Assembly (NCBI GenBank): GCA_017508895.1
Contig: JAFWRA010000098.1
Coordinates: forward strand, 1-10,342
Length of the DNA stretch: 10,342 nucleotides
Origin: Bacteroidales bacterium
Lineage (GTDB): Bacteria > Bacteroidota > Bacteroidia > Bacteroidales > F082
Direction: 5' to 3'
The notes under the pieces: generated by a model
Databases searched by the model: none
Told to the model about the DNA's origin: nothing
What the model saw: only the letters and a program-made list of their open reading frames with translations
Part shown: one piece after another, positions 5,713 to 10,342 of the stretch
Layout: each line of letters opens with the position of its first letter
Numbering within the stretch: position 1 is the stretch's first letter
Translations under genes and position numbers: made by a program

Positions 5713-6645
5713 ATGTCGAAACCCGCAGATTACAAATACCGATGGCTATTGAACCAGCTGATGCGCGCTAGGCTTACTCGCGAAGAAATTACCGACCGTT
5801 GGTACGATTATTCAGGCCAAACGCTTACAAGGGAAACGTTCAAAAACTGGAAAGACGCAGTAGAAAAATACTTCGATACCATCATCGAATGTGACACAAA
5901 AGACGGTTACCGCTACTACATTGAAGACGAGCACAAGGAGGACATCAAGAGGAACACCATCAACCGATGGATACTCAAGACAATGGAAGTGAGCGACACG
6001 GTGACCAAACACAAACAGCTCAAAGACCGCATACTGGTGGAAGAAGTCCTATCGGGAAACGAAACGCTTGAAGACATTCTGGATGCCATGGAAAGCAACC
6101 GTGTTGTTTCTTTTGAATACACCAAGTATTTCAACAATCCTGAAGAAAAACCTGAATTCTACGAATTATGTCCTTATTGCGTCAAGCAGTTTGAGCGGCG
6201 GTGGTATGTCGTTGGCTTCTGCCTCACTCGAGACCAGATGCGTACTTTCTCTATCGACAAAATCCAAAAGCTAGAGAAATCGGAGAAGACTTTCAAGATT
6301 CCTAAAGACTTTGACAGCGAGGCTTATTTCAAACCGTTCTTCGGCATCATCACTGGAATAGAAGACAAAAGGATGGGGGAAATCAATCTTGAACACATAG
6401 AAATCAAAGTTGAGAAAGACCGGGCCAAGTACTTCCTTTCACTACCGCTGCACCATACCCAGCAGGAGATAGAGCGCACCAAGGACTACACCATCTTCAC
6501 CTACGACCTCTACCCCACCAACGACTTCTACCAAGCCCTTCTTCACGAGGCCGAACACGTTGAAGTGCTTGCACCGGCCAATGTCAGGAAAAAGATGAAG
6601 GAGAAGATTCGGAAGATGGCGGATAAATACAATAGAACAAAATAA
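5713..6645 (+). CDS. WYL-domain transcriptional regulator, 310 residues
   Basis: This is a probable DNA-binding regulator that senses a ligand, perhaps a nucleic acid or nucleotide, through a WYL domain. Residues 1-70 form a helical N-terminal region resembling a winged helix (LTREEITDRWYDYSG, then TLTRETFKNWKDAV and RYYI). The WYL domain covers about 120-215, with RRWYVVGFC (162-170), in which the third signature residue is Val, and RTFSIDKI (177-184), a usual companion motif. The C-terminal part (225-310) matches the WCX-type extension (LHHTQQEI, YDLYPTNDFYQALL, then VLAPANVRKKM). It starts at ATG 5713 (MSKPADYKYRW). An upstream TTG at 5677 overlaps the promoter and is rejected. WYL proteins commonly regulate defence systems and stress responses. 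Here the gene stands between an AAA+ gene and an LRR gene, which it may control. A 16-bp palindrome just upstream is a candidate autoregulatory site. Confidence 0.92.
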   Translation: MSKPADYKYRWLLNQLMRARLTREEITDRWYDYSGQTLTRETFKNWKDAVEKYFDTIIECDTKDGYRYYIEDEHKEDIKRNTINRWILKTMEVSDTVTKHKQLKDRILVEEVLSGNETLEDILDAMESNRVVSFEYTKYFNNPEEKPEFYELCPYCVKQFERRWYVVGFCLTRDQMRTFSIDKIQKLEKSEKTFKIPKDFDSEAYFKPFFGIITGIEDKRMGEINLEHIEIKVEKDRAKYFLSLPLHHTQQEIERTKDYTIFTYDLYPTNDFYQALLHEAEHVEVLAPANVRKKMKEKIRKMADKYNRTK

Positions 6646-6666
6646 ACCACTTAAATAAGTATTATT

Positions 6667-7674
6667 ATGGAAAACCAATGGTTAACAATCGAAACAATGG
6701 GCCAAGAGGTCGTATTAACGAAATGCTCTGAAGAAGTCAGAGGTGAAGTTATGATCCCAGATGGTGTCACACGTATTGGCAGTAATGCTTTTTGCAATTG
6801 TCATTTTGCTGATTTGAGAATCCCTGCTAGTATTAAATTCATTAACCGTAATGCTTTTAGTGACACTAGTTTCAATACTGTTATCTATGCCAGTCTAGAA
6901 AGCTTGTTTCATATTACACTTGAGAATCCTAATGCCAATCCTGCTTGGCCACATGAACGAAACGGATACGGAGCAGAGATTTGGATAAACAATGAGAAAA
7001 TCTCCGAGTGTTTAGTTATCCCAAATTCTATTGAAACAATTGGTGCTTACAGCTTGGCCGGTTTTCACAATTTGAAAAAACTAACAATACCCTCTTCGGT
7101 AAAAACAATCAAGCAACAAGGAGAATGGGATCCTTATCTGTCCACATTGGATTTCGAAGGCGAGATCCCCGAAACAAACAATGCTTTTTTCAATTGCCAT
7201 ATTACAACTCTTCGCGTGAATACTTCAAAAAAACAAACTAGGATACCAAACGACATCGATGAAGCATTAAAACGCGAGAATGGAAAAGTGGTATATGCTA
7301 TTCCCGAGTTTTGCAAAGAACCATCTACAACGCCAGGATACATCAGAGTCACCGATGCAGTTGATGATGAACTAATTGACCTCAATACAAAGTATATTGT
7401 TTCTGTAAAGCCATGCAATTTTGAGGAAGATCAAGTCCGTATTCATAGTTTTCATAATTTAAAAAGATATCTTCCTCATAGAGGGACAAAAATAGAATAT
7501 GCAAATGTAGACCATAAAGAACTCTTTCCCACTCACTATGTCTATGAACCTCATAAAATGGTAATGGAAAAAATAGAGCACTCATTAGCAATGCTCAGCC
7601 AGCAAGTGGGCGGAATTTCAGGATTGCTAAACCAAATCGAAGCGCTCTATAACAAGGGACAAATAAACCATTGA
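6667..7674 (+). CDS. Cytoplasmic BspA-type leucine-rich-repeat (LRR_5) protein, 335 residues
   Basis: The repeats have the BspA/LRR_5 pattern IP..V..I...AF....L. Visible copies are VMIPDGVTRIGSNAFCNC (28-45), LRIPASIKFINRNAFSDTSF (50-69), LVIPNSIETIGAYSLAGF (116-133) and LTIPSSVKTI (139-148), with a weaker one near 160-186. Unlike most BspA proteins it lacks a signal peptide and a secretion sorting domain, so it should be cytoplasmic. Residues 225-290 are a separate domain I do not recognise (YIRVTDAVDDELIDLNTKYI and on). The last 40 residues are helical, perhaps a coiled coil. It begins 21 bases after the WYL stop and probably shares its transcript. By eye the gene is more AT-rich than the WYL and ATPase genes, a hint of separate origin. 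A role in ligand or target recognition is inferred from the fold only. Confidence 0.88.
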   Translation: MENQWLTIETMGQEVVLTKCSEEVRGEVMIPDGVTRIGSNAFCNCHFADLRIPASIKFINRNAFSDTSFNTVIYASLESLFHITLENPNANPAWPHERNGYGAEIWINNEKISECLVIPNSIETIGAYSLAGFHNLKKLTIPSSVKTIKQQGEWDPYLSTLDFEGEIPETNNAFFNCHITTLRVNTSKKQTRIPNDIDEALKRENGKVVYAIPEFCKEPSTTPGYIRVTDAVDDELIDLNTKYIVSVKPCNFEEDQVRIHSFHNLKRYLPHRGTKIEYANVDHKELFPTHYVYEPHKMVMEKIEHSLAMLSQQVGGISGLLNQIEALYNKGQINH

Positions 7675-7702
7675 ATATAAATAGTGCCCCTTTTTACGTA
7701 AC

Positions 7703-7731
7703 AGCCCCGCTGAAAAAACCTCAGCGGGGCT
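7703..7731. terminator. GC-rich hairpin between convergent genes, probably a bidirectional terminator
   Basis: AGCCCCGCTGA (7703-7713) and TCAGCGGGGCT (7721-7731) form a perfect 11-bp stem with a 7-base loop. On the plus strand TCCTGTATTTATAT follows. The LRR stop lies 28 bases before it and the convergent 494-residue gene ends 13 bases after it. The T-tracts are modest on both sides, but the stem is strong. Confidence 0.8.
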
Positions 7732-7744
7732 TCCTGTATTTATA

Positions 7745-9229
7745 TCAAATTGTTTCTAGCCAGGTGTCAAACTTTGACCTATTCTTTTCATACCAGTCAT
7801 TACAGATAACATAAGGAGCTATGGAACTGTCAGATTTATAATACCTCCCTTTTTCAGGAACCATTTTAGTGACATCGACCAAAACTGGATAATTCATACC
7901 AAGTTTGTTTTTGCAAAAAACAGGGTCTTCTAGATTGGCAATGTCAACAGGTGACAATTTCTTGGACTGCAATAAATCAGCAAGAATCTGTTTTGCATAC
8001 TGGCCGATTTTCATTCCCGCTTTCACTATTGTTGAGCCATGTGCATTCTTGACAGTAACAGTTGTTGAAACTGTTACGGCTGAAGCTGCAGGGCAGTTGG
8101 AAGGAGTGACTAGAACCCCAGACGAACCTCCATTGTTATTACTTCCAATGATATTTTGCAAAACATCCATTAACTCATAATCAGTATCATCTTTGATAAG
8201 ATCCATATCTTTCTCGAGATCGTCTAAGTTAATACTAACGGAGACTTCTGGATTGTCGCTACTTACTTGGTTTTGATCTATTGATATATGGCTCTTTATC
8301 TTTGCTCCATCATGACTATTTATCGTCTGGCTTACCTGCTTGATTAAGTCTGATAACTTAGATAGTTCTGGCAGCTTGTCATCTCCACCTAAATTACTGA
8401 GAGTCTGGTGAATAGGTTTAATATGCTCCAATGAAATATCTTTCATTCCATCCACAAACATAGACTCAATAGTAATGATCGTTCCTTTACTGGTACAAGT
8501 ATATTTATGAGTATAAACTCGGTATTCTTGGCCGCCGACAACAATCCAAACACTGTATTTTTCATTTGAATCGGGCTTCAATATTAATTCATCAACCTGA
8601 TCTAGCATTACAAACCTACCGTGATCATCAATTAGCACCTTAGTTTTAGACATGATACTTTTACACCAATTGTCAAACCATTCAGAACCAAGTAGTTCTT
8701 TAACAACACGAGGCGAAAGCCATATCTTATTTCCAGAAAGACGGTCTTGGGTGCTCAACCTACTTTTTAAAATCCTAAGAATATCTTTCCGGGTATAGAT
8801 TTTCCAACCCATCATGTTTTGATAAACTCTAGCTGGTTTGGTAAAAACGGTAATTTGTTTTATTCCCTTTTGACTTATTACAGAAGCGTTAGAGGCAACC
8901 ATATCCAAACGCCACAACATGAACTCAACAAACTTTCTGAAAGCACTTCTGCCATTGTTCAACTGTTTTTGTGAGATTGGGCAATTGGTTTCAGAATAAA
9001 CCTTTTTGATAGCATCGTCGAAGTACTCCAAAAGACCTTTAACTAGGGAAGGATAGCCCATGATATTATTGAAAAGTACCTCAGAATTGGGAATTACCGT
9101 ATACCCACTAGTATACAATTTGGTCAGCAAGGTACGCAGGTATGCAACATAGGAGCTGGAAACAGTCGATTTATAACCTTTTCCATCCATCCAGCTTTTA
9201 AATTCATAAAATAATTCTAAATTTTTCAT
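7745..9229 (-). CDS. Multi-domain protein of unknown function, 494 residues, with an integrase-like N-terminal segment
   Basis: I do not recognise this gene firmly. Residues 1-110 (LELFYEFKSWMDGKGYKSTV, then SSYVAYLRTLLTKLY and RSAFRKFVEFMLW) resemble the SAM-like DNA-binding domain of tyrosine recombinases, but no R..HR.Y catalytic set follows. A middle part (140-280) has YTRKDILRILKSRLSTQDRL, IWLSPRVV and ISLEHIKPIHQTL. Residues 362-392 are a low-complexity Ser/Thr/Asn/Gly linker. The C-terminal 90 residues (GQYAKQILADLL, YPVLVDV, RYYKSDS, ICNDWYEKNRSKFDTWLE) form a compact module; I recall similar RYY...WYEKNR...WL endings in various bacterial proteins of unknown function. There is no signal peptide. 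ATG 9229 is the only good start. Paralogue B lies 99 bases upstream. A DNA-binding or restriction-like role is a guess. Confidence 0.85.
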   Translation of the reverse strand: MKNLELFYEFKSWMDGKGYKSTVSSSYVAYLRTLLTKLYTSGYTVIPNSEVLFNNIMGYPSLVKGLLEYFDDAIKKVYSETNCPISQKQLNNGRSAFRKFVEFMLWRLDMVASNASVISQKGIKQITVFTKPARVYQNMMGWKIYTRKDILRILKSRLSTQDRLSGNKIWLSPRVVKELLGSEWFDNWCKSIMSKTKVLIDDHGRFVMLDQVDELILKPDSNEKYSVWIVVGGQEYRVYTHKYTCTSKGTIITIESMFVDGMKDISLEHIKPIHQTLSNLGGDDKLPELSKLSDLIKQVSQTINSHDGAKIKSHISIDQNQVSSDNPEVSVSINLDDLEKDMDLIKDDTDYELMDVLQNIIGSNNNGGSSGVLVTPSNCPAASAVTVSTTVTVKNAHGSTIVKAGMKIGQYAKQILADLLQSKKLSPVDIANLEDPVFCKNKLGMNYPVLVDVTKMVPEKGRYYKSDSSIAPYVICNDWYEKNRSKFDTWLETI

Positions 9230-9328
9230 TTTTTGTCATGTTTAGCTGATTCTTATTGCGATTTGCTTTACTATTTCTAGGTACAAAACTAATAATCTTT
9301 TCCATACGATAAGCCGCTTGAACTTTTT
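9230..9328 (-). promoter_or_regulatory. Gap between paralogue B and the 494-residue gene, with a possible -7 element
   Basis: TAGTTTTG on the minus strand (9284-9291) matches TAnnTTTG and lies 54 bases before ATG 9229, so the large gene may have its own promoter. No TTG sits 19-21 bases upstream of it, so support is weak. The gap also holds an open frame of 42 codons (9204-9332) whose ATG overlaps the paralogue B stop as ATGA; its Lys/Asn-rich product resembles nothing I know and it probably is not a gene. Confidence 0.35.
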
Positions 9329-9733
9329 TCATTTCGAAGTTCCTTCTCGAACCGTTCTCGTAATACGAGGCGGCCTTGAAGATTTCATTCCAACCAACCA
9401 TCTGGTGTAGTTCATCACCATCTCTCTTGCCTTTCTGATTTCACTTTCCAATACCTTTTCAGGGACAAGATAATACTTGATGGTGTTCCCATCAATATAG
9501 GCATAGGCATACACCTTACCCTCCGAAAACAACTTGTCTGGAAACTTTGCTTTGTCCCAAAAGTCAGAAAAATCCTGTTCCTGCAACGACATCAATTTAT
9601 ATTGGTATACCGTCTCGTCATCGGTGAGCTGTTCGTACCAATTAAGTCCTTCAAGAACAATTTCGTAGGTTTCGTCACCGATGGAACGCAGCAGCTTTTG
9701 GAATTTAGCCTTTGTAATGGTTTGCTTTTCCAT
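9329..9733 (-). CDS. Paralogue B: small protein of unknown function (EQLTD/VYQ family), 134 residues
   Basis: It shares a core with the gene at 2986-3384: SIGDETYEIV (17-26), NWYEQLTDDETVYQYKLMSL (31-50) and YYLVPEK (87-93), with nearly the same spacing. The DNA of the two genes differs throughout, so the split is old. A predicted alpha/beta core is followed by a charged helical tail (about 94-115, ESEIRKAREMVMNYTRWL) and a basic end. There is no membrane segment, signal peptide or known catalytic motif. ATG 9733 is the natural start. The 75-residue gene lies 63 bases upstream and the 494-residue gene 99 bases downstream, all on the minus strand. As with paralogue A, it precedes a large gene of uncertain role. 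It could be a small adaptor, a chaperone or an antitoxin-like partner, but this is inference only. Confidence 0.85.
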   Translation of the reverse strand: MEKQTITKAKFQKLLRSIGDETYEIVLEGLNWYEQLTDDETVYQYKLMSLQEQDFSDFWDKAKFPDKLFSEGKVYAYAYIDGNTIKYYLVPEKVLESEIRKAREMVMNYTRWLVGMKSSRPPRITRTVREGTSK

Positions 9734-9753
9734 AATAATGTTTTATGTATGGT

Positions 9754-9765
9754 TGCCTTAAGGCA
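9754..9765. repeat. 12-base perfect palindrome before paralogue B
   Basis: TGCCTTAAGGCA is a perfect palindrome in the 63-base gap between the 75-residue gene and paralogue B, 20 bases upstream of ATG 9733. It could be a binding site for a dimeric regulator, or chance. Confidence 0.4.
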
Positions 9766-9796
9766 GAGGAGTAATGCTATTGCAAAAAAAACATAC

Positions 9797-10024
9797 TTAC
9801 ATTTCTATCTCATCCGCCTTCTCACGCAGGCGATGGGCAATAATGGGCGAACTCATTCCATAGTCGTTGGCTTCCATCCAATGGCCGATGACCGCTTCCA
9901 ATGGAACACCTTTCAAGTAGGATCGTATTAAGGACTCTACTTCTTCTTGCGTAAACTCGCGGTTGCGCTTGCCGAAGCCGTAACCCACAACTCCGCATAA
10001 CAAATCTTCCAATAACCGGGACAT
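9797..10024 (-). CDS. Small protein of unknown function, 75 residues
   Basis: The protein begins MSRLLEDLLCGVVGYGFGKR and continues with a helical, charged region (REFTQEEVESLIRSYLKGV, then PLEAVIGHWMEANDYGM and PIIAHRLREKADEIEM). The second part could form a small helix-turn-helix-like bundle, but no family was recognised. I take ATG 10024 as the start. An in-frame ATG at 10120 would add 32 residues with a Cys/Phe-rich hydrophobic stretch, but it would span the TACTTTTG promoter element at 10062-10069 and start inside a palindrome, so it is unlikely. The message leader would be about 30 bases. Paralogue B follows after 63 bases and is likely co-transcribed. The Gly-rich start (CGVVGYGFGKRN) is conserved-looking but without known meaning. 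Confidence 0.75.
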   Translation of the reverse strand: MSRLLEDLLCGVVGYGFGKRNREFTQEEVESLIRSYLKGVPLEAVIGHWMEANDYGMSSPIIAHRLREKADEIEM

Positions 10025-10061
10025 CTTTTTTATTTTTAGTTTCACATAGTTTTTTCTACTG

Positions 10062-10069
10062 CAAAAGTA
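10062..10069 (-). promoter_or_regulatory. Bacteroidetes -7 element (TACTTTTG) before the 75-residue gene
   Basis: The minus strand reads TACTTTTG, a match to TAnnTTTG, 37 bases upstream of ATG 10024. A TTTTGG lies about 27 bases farther upstream, too far for a standard -33 box, so the promoter may need an activator. A perfect inverted repeat at 10111-10133 lies just upstream of the expected polymerase site. Confidence 0.5.
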
Positions 10070-10110
10070 ACAAGAAAAAAGGAATACGCACGACACCAAA
10101 AGGAAAATAG

Positions 10111-10133
10111 TTTGTGACACTATATGTCACAAA
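10111..10133. promoter_or_regulatory. Operator-like inverted repeat TTTGTGACA-N5-TGTCACAAA
   Basis: TTTGTGACA (10111-10119) and TGTCACAAA (10125-10133) are perfect 9-bp arms around the 5-base spacer CTATA. The site lies 41 bases upstream of the TACTTTTG element on the minus strand, a position suiting an activator. The arms resemble CRP/FNR-family half-sites (TGTGA...TCACA), but the spacing is 9 rather than 6 bases. It could also be a minor hairpin. Confidence 0.45.
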
Positions 10134-10136
10134 AAA

Positions 10137-10162
10137 AAGGCCCTCAGTCACCTAAGGGTCTT
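10137..10162. terminator. Bidirectional intrinsic terminator after the right-edge gene
   Basis: AAGGCCCT (10137-10144) pairs with AGGGTCTT (10155-10162), with one G-T pair, and the stem extends by AG/CT past one mismatch to the loop TCAC. A run of six T follows on the plus strand (10161-10166), and on the minus strand eight T result from the A-run at 10131-10138. It lies 26 bases after the stop of the minus-strand gene at the right edge, its likely client. Confidence 0.8.
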
Positions 10163-10188
10163 TTTTACTGTTTACTAACTTATTTAAT

Positions 10189-10342
10189 TTAATACTCATC
10201 CTCATGGAAGAAGAAGTCGTCCTTCGTGGGATAATCGGGCCAGAGGTCTTCGATGCGTTCGTATATCTCACCCTCGTCTTCGATTTCCTGAAGGTTCTCG
10301 ATAATCTCTTCCTGCGCGCCCGTACGCAAAGCCCAATCCAAC
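10189..10342 (-). CDS. Acidic C-terminal end of a gene entering from the right edge
   Basis: On the minus strand a frame is open from the window edge to TAA at 10189-10191, giving 50 residues that begin LDWALRTGAQEEIIENLQ and end with DLWPDYPTKDDFFFHEDEY. The tail is strongly acidic and rich in aromatic residues, and it probably forms helices (EEIIENLQEIEDEGEIYERI). The start, full length and domain content are outside the window, so no family can be assigned. A strong terminator 26 bases after the stop supports this being a real gene end and makes it likely to be a transcription unit separate from the 75-residue gene. Confidence 0.75.
   Translation of the reverse strand, partial: LDWALRTGAQEEIIENLQEIEDEGEIYERIEDLWPDYPTKDDFFFHEDEY

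Noticed and set aside
8390..8440. Possible HNH nuclease centre around SLEHIKPIHQTL in the 494-residue protein
   Set aside because: It has an H...P..H look, but the following Asn and final His in HNH spacing and the metal-binding Cys pairs are not visible.
7745..9229. The 494-residue gene as a tyrosine recombinase
   Set aside because: Only the N-terminal helices are suggestive; there is no Arg...His-X-X-Arg...Tyr set.
9204..9332. 42-codon frame whose ATG overlaps the paralogue B stop (ATGA)
   Set aside because: The overlap would allow translational coupling, but the product is a Lys/Asn-rich sequence of no recognisable kind and it runs into the start of the 494-residue gene in another frame.
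1..10342. CRISPR array, tRNA, rRNA, insertion sequence ends or att sites
   Set aside because: No spaced direct repeats, no tRNA-like cloverleaf, no transposase and no paired terminal repeats were found by reading both strands; a computed search could still find weak cases.

Overview
This window looks like an accessory (variable) stretch of a Bacteroidales chromosome or integrated element, most likely from a Prevotella/Bacteroides-type gut or oral bacterium. The sequence-level reasons are the lack of strong Shine-Dalgarno sequences before the starts, several TAnnTTTG elements (the -7 box of the Bacteroidetes primary sigma factor), moderate GC with AT-rich intergenic DNA, and a left-edge protein carrying the WELPQT block that I know from Bacteroidales Rhs/polymorphic-toxin-type proteins. 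No rRNA, tRNA, CRISPR array, transposase or recognisable integrase catalytic domain was seen.

Left block (minus strand, about 1-3657), read from its 5' end: a 71-residue two-helix membrane protein (3442-3657); a 132-residue protein of unknown function, here called paralogue A (2986-3384); two different Sel1-repeat proteins of 279 and 575 residues (2085-2924 and 331-2058); then, after a weak terminator and a promoter-like element, the N-terminus of the WELPQT protein, which runs off the left edge (1-249). The first four genes are closely spaced and may be one operon, interrupted by a strong hairpin at 2950-2976.

Central block (plus strand, 3909-7674): a 569-residue AAA+ ATPase with an N-terminal region that includes winged-helix-like segments, a 310-residue WYL-domain regulator, and a 335-residue cytoplasmic BspA-type leucine-rich-repeat protein. 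A perfect 16-bp hairpin followed by T-rich DNA ends the ATPase gene and overlaps a promoter in front of the WYL gene. The WYL and LRR genes are 21 bases apart and look co-transcribed. A GC-rich hairpin at 7703-7731 separates this block from the convergent right block.

Right block (minus strand, 7745-10342): the acidic C-terminus of a gene entering from the right edge, a bidirectional terminator, a 75-residue protein, paralogue B (134 residues, clearly related to paralogue A), and a 494-residue protein with an integrase-like N-terminal helical segment but no recombinase catalytic motif.

The strongest new observation is the repeated layout: a small protein of the A/B family stands directly 5' of different large genes in two separate minus-strand cassettes. 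Together with the divergent AAA+/WYL/LRR unit this resembles a modular defence, inter-bacterial competition or mobile-element cargo region. That functional reading is inference. What the sequence shows is the gene order, the paralogy and the domain motifs.
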